Assembly (NCBI GenBank): GCA_948602995.1
Contig: CAPEBR010000019.1
Coordinates: forward strand, 1-64,000
Source of the DNA: an uncultured Dorea sp.
GTDB lineage: Bacteria; Bacillota; Clostridia; Lachnospirales; Lachnospiraceae
DNA: 64,000 nt
Direction of reading: 5' to 3'
The translations under genes were made by a program, and so were the position numbers. Shown piece after piece: positions 17,918-26,578 of the stretch; positions within the stretch are counted from its first letter, which is position 1; each line of letters opens with the position of its first letter. Below the pieces are notes generated by a model. That model worked only from the letters and a program-made list of their open reading frames with translations, did no database searches and was not told where the DNA came from.

Positions 17918-18559
17918 TTATTTTTTCCCTACACTCAGTTTATTTTCGGTTCCTGACAATAGTCTTTTTATATTTTCCCTGTGCTTGTAAAATGCCGACA
18001 GCATAAGAAATGCCGCCACAGCATACATCTCATACACATAGGGCGCCCCCACGCCGAAACCGCCCGCCTGTCCGTACACTACCACTTCAATGAGATAGAC
18101 AATTACCACAAGGAGAGAGCCCAGTGACACGTAACGTGTCGCTGCCACTGCTCCCACAAACACAGCCAGGCAGATCAGCACCATCCATATATTAACCGTA
18201 CTGGCAAGGAGCCCGGCTGTTGCCGCAATCCCCTTTCCTCCCTTGAACTTCAGATAAAACGGATAATTATGCCCCAGCACCGCTCCCATACCTGCATACA
18301 TGGCAAGCACAGGCAGGATCTCCCCATGGGCATGTCCAAACAAAAGCTTCACAGCCAGAACCGCAAAGATACACTTGAATGCATCCCCGAGAAATGTCAC
18401 AAGACCTGCCTTCCATCCCAGAGTTCTGAGAGCATTGGTCGTTCCCGCATTTCCGCTCCCATATCTGCGGATATCCATATGATGAAGCTTTCCATAAATA
18501 TATCCGGTCTGCACAAGGCCGAATGCATATCCAATCATTACACTTACAATACGTTCCAT
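17918..18559 (-). CDS. plsY: Acyl-phosphate:glycerol-3-phosphate acyltransferase
   Basis: This 213-residue multispanning membrane enzyme acylates glycerol-3-phosphate to lysophosphatidate. The signature motifs RYGSGNAGTTNALRTLG (about residues 32-48) and GHNYPFYLKFKGGKG (about 95-109) are present. The hydrophobic segments are typical. Its start is three bases after the der stop. Confidence 0.94.
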   Translation of the reverse strand: MERIVSVMIGYAFGLVQTGYIYGKLHHMDIRRYGSGNAGTTNALRTLGWKAGLVTFLGDAFKCIFAVLAVKLLFGHAHGEILPVLAMYAGMGAVLGHNYPFYLKFKGGKGIAATAGLLASTVNIWMVLICLAVFVGAVAATRYVSLGSLLVVIVYLIEVVVYGQAGGFGVGAPYVYEMYAVAAFLMLSAFYKHRENIKRLLSGTENKLSVGKK

Positions 18560-18562
18560 TTC

Positions 18563-19891
18563 CTAACGCCCCTTTTCTTTTCGTTCCCGAACAAAAAACT
18601 TCAGTGATGTCCCTCTGAATCCAAATGCCTCCCGGATCTTATTCTCTAGATATCTCTGATAAGAGAAATGCATCAGCTCCCTGTCATTTACAAAGATCAC
18701 AAAGGTCGGCGGCTTTACCGACACCTGGGTGATGTAGTAAAGCTTCAGCCTCTTTCCCTTGTCTGACGGTGGCTGCTGCAGAGCAACTGCCTCCATGAGA
18801 ATCTCATTTAACACACCGGTCGCCACCCTGAGCGTCTGGTTTTCAATTACCATGTCAATCACATCATAGAGCTTATTCAGGCGTTGTCCTGTCATGGCGG
18901 ATACATACATAATCTCCGCATAAGGCACAAAAGAAAGAATCCTTCTTACCTCCTGCTCGTACTCCCTCATGGTTCTGTCATTTTTTTCAATGGCATCCCA
19001 TTTATTTACCACAATCACGATACCCTTTCCACGCTCATGGGCAATTCCGGCAATCTTCGCGTCCTGCTCTGTCACCCCTTCCACGGCATCAATGACCACA
19101 AGAACCACATCCGCCCTCTCCACGGCAGTCACTGTGCGGATAATGCTGTACCGTTCCAGCTCCTCCTTAATCTTGTTCTTCCGTCGTAAGCCTGCCGTAT
19201 CAATAAATACATATTCCTTTCCGTCATGCACAAGCTCCGTATCAATCGCGTCCCTCGTTGTTCCAGCTATCTCTGATACGATCACCCTCTGCTCCCCGAG
19301 AAGCTTATTAATAATCGAGGATTTCCCCACATTCGGCTTCCCTACAATGGCAATCCGGGGACGCTCGTCCTCCTCCTCTTCTCCTGATTCCTTCTTAAAA
19401 TGCCCGGCCACCCGGTCAAGCATATCCCCGAGTCCAAGCCTGGATGCCGCCGATACAGGCACCGGATCGCCGATACCCAGATTATAAAATTCATACACAT
19501 CCGGCATAAACTTTTCGAAGCTGTCCACCTTATTTACCACAAGCACCACCGGCTTACCGCTTCTCCTCAGCATATCCGCCACCTTGGAATCTGCATCCAC
19601 AAGCCCCTGGCGCACATCTGTGATAAAGACAATCACATCCGCTGTATCAATGGCAGTCTGCGCCTGCTCCCGCATCTGCGAAAGGATAATATCCTTGCTT
19701 TCCGGCTCAATTCCTCCAGTGTCAATCAGGGTGAAGCTCTGTCCCAGCCACTCCGTCTCCGCATAAATCCGGTCCCTTGTCACGCCGGGCGTATCTTCCA
19801 CAATCGCGATCTTTCCTCCCGCCAGTGCATTAAAGAGAGTTGACTTCCCTACATTTGGCCTTCCTACAATTGCTACTACTGGTTTACTCAT
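18563..19891 (-). CDS. der: Ribosome-assembly GTPase Der (EngA)
   Basis: This 442-residue protein has two tandem GTPase domains. Their P-loops are [14 protein letters not shown] (about 8-21) and [15 protein letters not shown] (about 184-198); NKVD and NKWD are the matching G4 motifs. A KH-like domain ends the protein ([12 protein letters not shown]). Der is needed for 50S subunit assembly. The order der-plsY-gpsA-spoIVA is common in Clostridia. Confidence 0.96.
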   Translation of the reverse strand: MSKPVVAIVGRPNVGKSTLFNALAGGKIAIVEDTPGVTRDRIYAETEWLGQSFTLIDTGGIEPESKDIILSQMREQAQTAIDTADVIVFITDVRQGLVDADSKVADMLRRSGKPVVLVVNKVDSFEKFMPDVYEFYNLGIGDPVPVSAASRLGLGDMLDRVAGHFKKESGEEEEDERPRIAIVGKPNVGKSSIINKLLGEQRVIVSEIAGTTRDAIDTELVHDGKEYVFIDTAGLRRKNKIKEELERYSIIRTVTAVERADVVLVVIDAVEGVTEQDAKIAGIAHERGKGIVIVVNKWDAIEKNDRTMREYEQEVRRILSFVPYAEIMYVSAMTGQRLNKLYDVIDMVIENQTLRVATGVLNEILMEAVALQQPPSDKGKRLKLYYITQVSVKPPTFVIFVNDRELMHFSYQRYLENKIREAFGFRGTSLKFFVRERKEKGR

Positions 19892-19953
19892 ATTCTCAAT
19901 CTCCCAAATCTCTTTCCCATGGCCGCCGTACAGCTGCCGGCCTGTATGAACAG

Positions 19954-21270
19954 TTACTCACAGTATCCTGTAACTGCATTTATAAAATCTTGTCCACTTG
20001 ATTTTACAATATCTGTCTCCACTTGTAAAGCTTCCGATAGCTCTTCCCTCGTAATGTCATCCAGAAATACCTCTTCACCGCTGCGGAACATGCTGCATGG
20101 AAGAAGCAGCCGCTCTCCAAGCCTCCTGTCTGCAAGCTGGCGGACCAGGTCCTGTCCCGTAAGAAGACCGGACACGGTGATCCGCTCTCCAAAGAACTCA
20201 TTTTTTACCGGGTAGACGTGTATCACTGTCTCCGTATATTTTTCCTGAAGCTTTTCTGCCATCTGCTTAATATACGGATATGCAAGCAGTCCTGTGGCTA
20301 TGGACACCTCTCTCTTCCTGTCGTCCCCTGCTGCCTGACTGTATGCCTCCTCAAACTCATCTGTCAGAAGCCTTAGCATCCCCACGCCATTTTCAAGCTG
20401 AAGGTATCCGTCATACCGGGATTCCTCCGGCACTTCCTCCCCGGCTAAAATATACCATTCATCCCCGGCATGTATAAAATGAACTCCATGCTCTGCGTAC
20501 AGCTTCTCCTGCCATCTGTGGATTACTGTCAGCACCTTCCTGGCATCCTCCCTGGAAAATGGCTCAAGAGGTTCCAGCCCCTCCCTGTATTTTGTAAGTC
20601 CAACCGGAACCACTGACACACTCTGCAGATAAGGAAGATACCCTGACAGCTCCCGGATGCTTCTCTCCAGTTCTTCCCCGTCATTCACGCCCCGGCAGAG
20701 CACAATCTGGCCATTCATCTCAATTCCAGCAGCACAGAGCCTGTCTGCCTTCTTAAGCGCCTCCCCGGCAAACCGGTTGCGGAGCATCCTGCACCGAAGC
20801 TCAGGATTCGTCGTGTGAAAAGAAATGTTAATGGGCTCCAGACGGTACCGGATGATCCGGTCAATATCATGTTCACTCATATTCGTAAGGGTAACATAAT
20901 TCCCCTGAAGGAAAGACAGCCTCGAATCATCGTCCTTAAAATACAGTGTGTCCCGCATTCCTTCCGGCATCTGGTCAATAAAGCAGAACATACATTTATT
21001 CCGGCAGGAACGGTATTCATCCATAAGCCCCTGCTCAAATTCAATCCCCAGATCTTCATCATAATCCTTCTCAATCTCAATCTCCCACTGCTCCCCGTCC
21101 GGTTTTTCCAGCAAAAGAACCAGCTCCTCATCATTTGCAAGAAAATGATAATCAAACACATCCTCAATCTCCATATCATTGATGGAAAGCAGCCTGTCTC
21201 CCGGCTCTATTCCAAGCTCCCCGGCAATACTTCCCGGCTCTATTCTCTTAATCATATGCTTATGAATCAT
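19954..21270 (-). CDS. DUF512 protein: PDZ and radical-SAM-like Fe-S domains
   Basis: The 438-residue protein begins with a PDZ-like domain (about 8-60, [22 protein letters not shown]) followed by a radical-SAM-like domain with C-x3-C-x2-C in [14 protein letters not shown] (about 88-101). The DUF512 domain is C-terminal. The family is conserved upstream of der in many Firmicutes; the substrate is unknown. GAGG lies upstream of the ATG at 21270; a second ATG at 21255 is an alternative. Confidence 0.85.
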   Translation of the reverse strand: MIHKHMIKRIEPGSIAGELGIEPGDRLLSINDMEIEDVFDYHFLANDEELVLLLEKPDGEQWEIEIEKDYDEDLGIEFEQGLMDEYRSCRNKCMFCFIDQMPEGMRDTLYFKDDDSRLSFLQGNYVTLTNMSEHDIDRIIRYRLEPINISFHTTNPELRCRMLRNRFAGEALKKADRLCAAGIEMNGQIVLCRGVNDGEELERSIRELSGYLPYLQSVSVVPVGLTKYREGLEPLEPFSREDARKVLTVIHRWQEKLYAEHGVHFIHAGDEWYILAGEEVPEESRYDGYLQLENGVGMLRLLTDEFEEAYSQAAGDDRKREVSIATGLLAYPYIKQMAEKLQEKYTETVIHVYPVKNEFFGERITVSGLLTGQDLVRQLADRRLGERLLLPCSMFRSGEEVFLDDITREELSEALQVETDIVKSSGQDFINAVTGYCE

Positions 21271-21308
21271 ATCAAAACACCTCGGATCATTCTCATCACA
21301 TTACTATC

Positions 21309-21338
21309 ATCATACAATATCCCGGTAAAATAGTCCAA
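21309..21338 (-). promoter_or_regulatory. Promoter for DUF512-der-plsY-gpsA
   Basis: On the minus strand TTGGAC and TATGAT are spaced by 18 bases, about 39 bases before the DUF512 ATG. The match to the housekeeping consensus is fair. Confidence 0.5.
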
Positions 21339-21349
21339 CAAAATCTGTT

Positions 21350-21386
21350 GTTACTATTCACGGCCCAGGAGACCGCTCATAGTAAC
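21350..21386. repeat. Mini family 1 hairpin upstream of prs
   Basis: This 37-bp unit is bounded by GTTACTAT and ATAGTAAC with a short GC-containing centre (CGGCCCAGGAGACCG). It is closely similar to the units at 12044 and 33846. Confidence 0.7.
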
Positions 21387-21452
21387 AATCTGTTTTCTTT
21401 AGCCATTGACCACGCATATCAAAAATGATATAAATAATATAGAAAAGAATTC

Positions 21453-21531
21453 GTAACTATTCATCAGGTCTGAGCAGAGTCTGCCCCGGCGAAGCGAGGG
21501 TATCGTTACTGTCCACTCCGTGTCCAGTAAC
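21453..21531. repeat. Degenerate family 1 repeat upstream of prs
   Basis: It opens with GTAACTATTCA and contains CAGGTCTGAGCAGAGTCTG and the CCCCGGCGAAGCGAGGGTA segment that is also found, inverted, in copy E at about 45910. It ends in the small hairpin GTTACTG / CAGTAAC that also opens copy C. It appears to be an internally deleted copy. Confidence 0.55.
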
Positions 21532-21593
21532 AGGGCATCTGCTGCACAGACCGTAAAAATCACTTTATTTGTAGATTTAAACAGGAGAAAACT

Positions 21594-22775
21594 ATGCCAA
21601 ACATAAAATTAATGGAAGAGGCACTTCCCGTTGCCCCGCTGAAAATCGCAGCGCTTGAGAGCTGCCGCACACTAGGTAAAAAAGTTAACAGCTACATCGT
21701 AAAATTTCGTCAGGATACTCTGAAGGAGGATCTGATCTCTCCTCTTTTTTCCAGCTATCAGCTTGACAACTACCTAATTGACTTATCCTGCCCCCGCTTC
21801 GGCACAGGAGAGGCAAAGGGAATCATCAAGGAAAGTATCCGCGGCAAAGATCTGTTCATCATGGTCGATGTATGCAATTACAGTCTCACCTACACAGTAA
21901 ACGGGCACAAAAATCATATGTCCCCTGACGACCACTATCAAGATCTGAAGCGCATTATATCTGCCGCAACCGGGAAGGCGCACCGGATTAATGTCATCAT
22001 GCCCTTCCTCTATGAAAGCCGCCAGCATAAACGCACCAAGAGAGAATCCTTAGACTGCGCCCTTGCACTTAGGGAGCTGACAGATATGGGAGTCAGCAAT
22101 ATCATAACCTTCGACGCCCATGACCCACGGGTACAAAACTCCATCCCCTTACATGGCTTCGATAATTTTGCCACCACCTACCAGTTCATGAAAGCGCTGC
22201 TGCGCGCAGAACCTGACCTGTCCGTAGACAAGGAACATCTGATGATCATCAGCCCAGACGAGGGAGCTATGCACCGCGCTGTATATTTTTCCAATGTAAC
22301 CGGCGTAGACATGGGAATGTTCTATAAACGCAGGGACTATTCCACAATCGTCAATGGCAAAAATCCCATCGTTGCCCACGAATTCCTGGGTTCTGACCTT
22401 AGAGGGAAAAATGTCATCATTGTAGACGATATGATCTCCTCTGGTGAAAGCATGCTGGAGGTGGCCAGACAGATGAAGGAACGGGGTGCAAAAAAGGTGT
22501 TCGTGTGTACTACCTTCGGCCTCTTTACCGACGGCTTCGAGCAATTTGACGAATATTACGAAAAAGAATATATTAACCGGGTCATTACGACAAATCTAAC
22601 CTATCTTCCGCCCGAAGTGGAAGACAAGCCGTATTTTGCTATTGCTGACATGAGCAAATTCCTTGCCCTTATTATTGACTCCTTTAATCATGATATAACC
22701 ATGAGCTCCGTACTCGACCCGACGGCAAAGCTTCATGCGTTACTGGAGCGGCATCTGGGGACGGGGCATTTTTAA
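21594..22775 (+). CDS. prs: Ribose-phosphate pyrophosphokinase with repeat-derived tail
   Basis: This 393-residue enzyme makes PRPP from ribose-5-phosphate and ATP. The PRPP-binding motif VIIVDDMISSGESM is at about residues 274-287 and ATP/ribose-site residues occur in RESLDCALALRELTDMG and FDAHDPRVQNS. It is longer than the usual form of about 315 residues, as in other Lachnospiraceae to my knowledge. AGGAG precedes the ATG. The last residues LGTGHF and the stop come from the family 2 palindrome at 22757. Confidence 0.93.
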   Translation: MPNIKLMEEALPVAPLKIAALESCRTLGKKVNSYIVKFRQDTLKEDLISPLFSSYQLDNYLIDLSCPRFGTGEAKGIIKESIRGKDLFIMVDVCNYSLTYTVNGHKNHMSPDDHYQDLKRIISAATGKAHRINVIMPFLYESRQHKRTKRESLDCALALRELTDMGVSNIITFDAHDPRVQNSIPLHGFDNFATTYQFMKALLRAEPDLSVDKEHLMIISPDEGAMHRAVYFSNVTGVDMGMFYKRRDYSTIVNGKNPIVAHEFLGSDLRGKNVIIVDDMISSGESMLEVARQMKERGAKKVFVCTTFGLFTDGFEQFDEYYEKEYINRVITTNLTYLPPEVEDKPYFAIADMSKFLALIIDSFNHDITMSSVLDPTAKLHALLERHLGTGHF

Positions 22776-22790
22776 AAATGCCCCGTCCCC
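22757..22790. repeat. Family 2 minimal palindrome at the prs 3' end
   Basis: This is a perfect 34-bp palindrome with 17-base arms, GGGGACGGGGCATTTTT and its complement. It has the same outer arms as the 98-bp copies around rnpB but lacks the inner segment. It supplies the last six codons of prs and could act as the prs transcription terminator. Confidence 0.85.
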
Positions 22791-22950
22791 AACTTAAAAC
22801 TGCTTATCGAATCGAGTTCCTCTGTGCCTGCAGAAGCAGCGGTAATGTTCCGTTTATCGAATTTGAGGATGGACATTTGAACGTAACCTTACGAGAGAAT
22901 GCAAATACAACAATTTATAAAATGTTGTCGTGAATTGTCATATATTCATA

Positions 22951-22980
22951 TTGAAATGTTATAAAAACTTATGTTATACT
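22951..22980 (+). promoter_or_regulatory. Promoter of the chemotaxis-receptor operon
   Basis: TTGAAA at 22951 and TATACT at 22975 are separated by 18 bases. Transcription would start near 22987, just before a terminator-like hairpin, leaving a leader of about 90 bases ahead of the receptor gene. Confidence 0.6.
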
Positions 22981-22993
22981 TAACGAAATAGCT

Positions 22994-23053
22994 ACCACAC
23001 ATTGGAATTATGGCAGCGTTTTGGCTTTTGCCAATGGTTTGTGTGGTTTTTTT
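22994..23053 (+). terminator. Leader hairpin with U-tract ahead of the chemotaxis receptor
   Basis: ACCACACA pairs with TGTGTGGT, with an inner stem TGGCA / TGCCA, and is followed by seven T residues. It sits between the promoter and the start codon, so it would terminate most transcripts unless relieved. No alternative antiterminator or known riboswitch class was recognised. Confidence 0.6.
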
Positions 23054-23076
23054 ATGTTCAAAACCAGAGGGAAAGG

Positions 23077-25065
23077 ATGAAGGAAATGACAGAAGAACAT
23101 AACAAACCGGCTTCTGCACGGAGGATGAAAAGGAGCCTCAACGGAAGAATATTAAAAAGTACAATTCTTAATATTATGGTACTGGTAGTAATAAGTTGTG
23201 TGATTATGGCACTCTCTATGCAGTCGCTTGCAAATAGTATTCTGCTGGATAGTCTGCAGCCGATGGTTCGGCAGTCTGCGAAAGCGGTTGAGGCAAATAT
23301 CCATTTACTGGCAGACCGGATGATGACGATTGCTGGTGATTTTCAGATGAGCAATGCGGATGACAACAGAACGGAAGAAATTCTTACAGAAGCCGCTGAG
23401 ACCTATGAGTTCCATGCAATTGCCCTTTATGATCTGGAAGGAAACCTTTTGCAGGGAATAAAAGATGCGCCAAAGAGCCTGGATGGCAGTTTCTTTTCAC
23501 TTCTTAAAGAAACAGATAGTCTGACCACTCACTTTTCTACAATCTTTCAGGGAAGTCTCGGCATTGCGATGGGAATGCCTGTGAAAGAAGAGGGTGAAAC
23601 CGTAATGTATGTAGTCGGGGTCTATAAATATGACGCCTTAGACGATATCATCAGCAGTATTAATATTGGGAAAAACGGTATGGCTTATATGGTAAACCGG
23701 GAAGGGGTTGTTACCGGGCATCCAGATGATTCATTTGTTTTGGAGGAAAGAACACTTGCCGAAATCAGTGAGGGAAATGAAGACGCGATCAACAGGGTAA
23801 CTACCGGAGAAACAGGTTCCATTGAATTTGCGATCGGCGGGAAAAAGATGCTGGTGGCTTTTTCTCCGATTCGCGGCACCCAATGGTCTCTGGTCATCCA
23901 GGTTCCAAAGGCAGATTATAATCATCTGATTAACGGTGCGATGCTGGTAGCGCTATTATCCACTCTGGCAGTATTGATCGTATCTATTCTGCTTGTCCTG
24001 CGTCTGGCACGTTCCATCTCCCGTCCGGTAAAAAGCGTTACGGATCGTATGGTTTTGCTTTCTGACGGGGATTTACGTACGGAAGTGGTTTCTGTGCACT
24101 CCAGGGACGAATTGGAGCTTATGTCTATGACGCTCAATACTACGGTGGAAAGTATCAACCAATACATATCGGATATTCATCAGGTATTAACAAGGGTTGC
24201 GGACGGCAATCTGAACGCCAGGCCCCAGATGGATTATAAAGGAGATTTCACTCAGATACGTGATAGTCTGGACTCCATTATCCGGTCCATGAATGAGACG
24301 ATATCTGGTTTCCGTGCCGCCTCCGTCCGGCTTGCCGGCATGGCAGAAGAACTCAGCGGACAATCCGGTGAACTGCATCATGCTTCCTTGGAGCAGAATC
24401 AGTCTACGGAAGCGCTTGTCAGCGAGGTTGCGCATGTAAAGAAGCAGTTGGCGGATGTTACGGAAAACAGCGGCGAGACTCGCTGTAAGACAGAAGAGAT
24501 TGCACAGTGTATTGACAGGGCAAATACGCAGATGTCCGCCTTGTCCAGTGCTATGCATGATATCAGTTCGAATGCTGATGAGATTACCAAGATTGCCAAG
24601 GCAATTGAGGACATCTCTTTCCAGACCAATATTCTGGCGCTCAATGCATCCGTGGAAGCAGCGCGGGCAGGAAACGCCGGCAGCGGGTTTGCCGTGGTTG
24701 CCAACGAGGTTCAGAATCTGGCTGTTAAGAGCGCTGAGGCGGCTCAAAGCGCTACAGGGATGATAGAAAATACAAGAGCCATTATCCGTACCGGTGTAGA
24801 ATTGAATGCAGACACTGCCGATTCTCTTAAGGATATCTCCGCTGTTTCTGTTGAAATCAGTGAAATTTCAGATCGGTTGGTTCATGCGGTAGAGAGACAG
24901 GAGAATGCACTGACTGTTATAGAAGAGAGAATCGAAAATATCTCCGATATTGCCGACCGGAATCTACAGAACGCAGAGGGGACGAAACAGTCCAGCGGAC
25001 TTTTGGCTCAGGAGGCTGAAAAGCTCCATGTGCAGGTGAGTAATTTTGTTTTGAAGGAGGATTGA
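23077..25065 (+). CDS. Methyl-accepting chemotaxis protein with periplasmic-type sensor
   Basis: The 662-residue receptor has a first membrane segment at about 30-52, an extracellular Cache-like sensor (about 55-280), a second membrane segment (about 285-308), a HAMP domain (about 310-360), and a signalling domain whose hairpin tip is at about 510-555 (DISFQTNILALNASVEAARAG). Ligand unknown. The ATG at 23077 is chosen for AGAGGGAAAGG upstream; the frame further up is the leader hairpin. It is coupled to the flavin lipoprotein gene downstream. No other chemotaxis or flagellar genes are in the window. Confidence 0.88.
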   Translation: MKEMTEEHNKPASARRMKRSLNGRILKSTILNIMVLVVISCVIMALSMQSLANSILLDSLQPMVRQSAKAVEANIHLLADRMMTIAGDFQMSNADDNRTEEILTEAAETYEFHAIALYDLEGNLLQGIKDAPKSLDGSFFSLLKETDSLTTHFSTIFQGSLGIAMGMPVKEEGETVMYVVGVYKYDALDDIISSINIGKNGMAYMVNREGVVTGHPDDSFVLEERTLAEISEGNEDAINRVTTGETGSIEFAIGGKKMLVAFSPIRGTQWSLVIQVPKADYNHLINGAMLVALLSTLAVLIVSILLVLRLARSISRPVKSVTDRMVLLSDGDLRTEVVSVHSRDELELMSMTLNTTVESINQYISDIHQVLTRVADGNLNARPQMDYKGDFTQIRDSLDSIIRSMNETISGFRAASVRLAGMAEELSGQSGELHHASLEQNQSTEALVSEVAHVKKQLADVTENSGETRCKTEEIAQCIDRANTQMSALSSAMHDISSNADEITKIAKAIEDISFQTNILALNASVEAARAGNAGSGFAVVANEVQNLAVKSAEAAQSATGMIENTRAIIRTGVELNADTADSLKDISAVSVEISEISDRLVHAVERQENALTVIEERIENISDIADRNLQNAEGTKQSSGLLAQEAEKLHVQVSNFVLKED

Positions 25066-25070
25066 GATAA

Positions 25071-25529
25071 GTGAAACAGATATTTCGCAGAACACGAGTT
25101 CTGCTGTTGATGACACTGCTGTTGGCGGTTCTGATGTTAGCTGGCTGCGGCAAAGACGAGGGGCTACAGGACGGTTACTATACTGCCCAGGCTTCGGAGT
25201 ATGATTTCGGATGGAAAGAATATGTTACGATCATGGTCAAGGGGGGAAAGATTGTTTCCGTGGAATACAATGCGGAAAATGCCAGTGGGTTTATCAAAAG
25301 CTGGGATAACGCCTATATGCAGAATATGCTGCATGTTTCCGGTACTTACCCGAATGAATATACCCGATATTATGCCAGCCAGTTTCTGGAGGGTCAGGGG
25401 AAAGAAGGGATTGACGCATTAAGCGGAGCCACGTCATCCTACGGTTCTTTCCAAAAACTGGAGGCTGCAGTGTTAGAGCAGGCACAGAAAGGAGATTCCA
25501 GTATTATACTCGTGGATACTTCGCATTAA
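25071..25529 (+). CDS. FMN-binding-domain lipoprotein
   Basis: The 152-residue protein has a lipoprotein signal peptide with lipobox LAGC (Cys26). An FMN-binding domain follows, with DALSGATSS at 115-123, where T121 is the expected site of covalent flavin attachment. Family members carry electrons at the cell surface or act as redox lipoproteins. It starts with GTG, preceded by AAGGAGG within the end of the receptor gene, so the two are cotranscribed. The pairing suggests redox or electron-acceptor sensing; that is inference. Confidence 0.72.
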   Translation: MKQIFRRTRVLLLMTLLLAVLMLAGCGKDEGLQDGYYTAQASEYDFGWKEYVTIMVKGGKIVSVEYNAENASGFIKSWDNAYMQNMLHVSGTYPNEYTRYYASQFLEGQGKEGIDALSGATSSYGSFQKLEAAVLEQAQKGDSSIILVDTSH

Positions 25530-25572
25530 AATAATAGAAAAGTGATTTGGGTGTAAGGTAATAAAATATAGT

Positions 25573-25606
25573 AAAGCTCTGAGACAGGAATGTTTCAGGG
25601 CTTTTT
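25573..25606 (+). terminator. Intrinsic terminator after the receptor-lipoprotein operon
   Basis: AAAGCTCTGA pairs with TTCAGGGCTTT, including G-U pairs, and is followed by a T-run. It lies about 45 bases after the lipoprotein stop. Confidence 0.7.
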
Positions 25607-25629
25607 AAGAATTTTTTGTTTTTCTTCCA

Positions 25630-25962
25630 TTAATCAATTTTTTTGCCAAGAATCCACGGAACCCCCAGCTTAAAGAGAGAGGATCCGGCAACCAGCACGG
25701 CTAGAATTTTCCGTTCTTTCTGTCTGTCCTGGCAGCATGTATGAATCCGTTCAAAAGATTTTTTAAGCCGTGAACCTCCGCTCAACAGATCTGCAATAAT
25801 CTTAATGACAGCCCAGAGCTGGCTTCCTATGAACATAATTAAGGCAAAAGCCCTGCCTTTTCCGATTCGTTTCTCCCCCAGCCGGTATATGCTGCAGAAT
25901 AAACCAATGAATGTGACAATATGATGAATCCATATGCCAGTGTTTACTTCCCTTTCTTTCAT
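25630..25962 (-). CDS. Small membrane protein of unknown function
   Basis: The 110-residue protein has hydrophobic segments near residues 10-26, 36-52 and the C-terminus (VLVAGSSLFKLGVPWILG). I do not recognise a family. The ATG at 25962 is preceded by GGGAG; an in-frame codon further up lacks such a box. It follows the ECF S-component gene after 34 bases, so it may belong to that operon. Confidence 0.55.
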   Translation of the reverse strand: MKEREVNTGIWIHHIVTFIGLFCSIYRLGEKRIGKGRAFALIMFIGSQLWAVIKIIADLLSGGSRLKKSFERIHTCCQDRQKERKILAVLVAGSSLFKLGVPWILGKKID

Positions 25963-25996
25963 TATGTACTCCCTCTCTTTTCTAGTATAAACCAAT

Positions 25997-26578
25997 TTAA
26001 ATACCTTTCTGTTTCACTGCCACTTTCTGTTCCCTATGGAAACGTACAAGCCCTGTTCTGTTCAAAGCTACCATAAGCGCAGGAATAAATACAAGCTGGA
26101 GGATGATCCCCGGAATTGCATTCAAAAATGCACCTGCCATAAACATCTGCCACGTAAACACATTCCCAGTCATACCAATCATCATAACACTCGCAATCCC
26201 CCATACAACTCGTCCTCCAATCATGGCAGCAAGCAAAGAACGGTACAAGGACACGATGCACTGCCACTTGGAACTGTTATAAAGGAAACCAGAAATTGCG
26301 CCATAGGCCGCCAGCTCAAATGCCATTGTCACACAATTAGGCATGGGAGGCATTCCCAAAAAGGCGTAGCGCAGCAAGGGGAGTATAAATCCCACAACGC
26401 CTCCATACTGCCAGCCGCAGATTAACCCGCAGACAAGTACCGGAAGATGCATGGGCAAAAGCATACTGCCAATCTGGGGAATCTGTCCCGTGAAGAAAGG
26501 CAGAACCATTCCTACTGACATAAACATTGCAGCAGTAACAAGATTCAGAATTGGTTTTTTTGTTGATATTTCTTTCAT
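25997..26578 (-). CDS. ECF transporter S (substrate-binding) component
   Basis: The 193-residue protein has about six membrane segments. The N-terminal pattern LNLVTAAMFMSVGMVLPFFTG and MLLPMHLPVLVCGLICG is typical of S components of energy-coupling factor vitamin transporters. The shared energising module (EcfA, EcfA', EcfT) is not in the window, so this is a group II S component. The ATG overlaps the kinase stop (ATGA), implying that the imported compound is the kinase substrate. Specificity cannot be read from sequence. Confidence 0.78.
   Translation of the reverse strand: MKEISTKKPILNLVTAAMFMSVGMVLPFFTGQIPQIGSMLLPMHLPVLVCGLICGWQYGGVVGFILPLLRYAFLGMPPMPNCVTMAFELAAYGAISGFLYNSSKWQCIVSLYRSLLAAMIGGRVVWGIASVMMIGMTGNVFTWQMFMAGAFLNAIPGIILQLVFIPALMVALNRTGLVRFHREQKVAVKQKGI

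Noticed and set aside
19930..19975. Family 1 fragment at the DUF512 3' end (GTAACTGTTCA)
   Set aside because: Only about 11 bases match and no hairpin core is present; too short to call.
23077..25529. Part of a complete chemotaxis or motility cluster
   Set aside because: No che, mot or fli genes are in the window; the receptor and lipoprotein stand alone.
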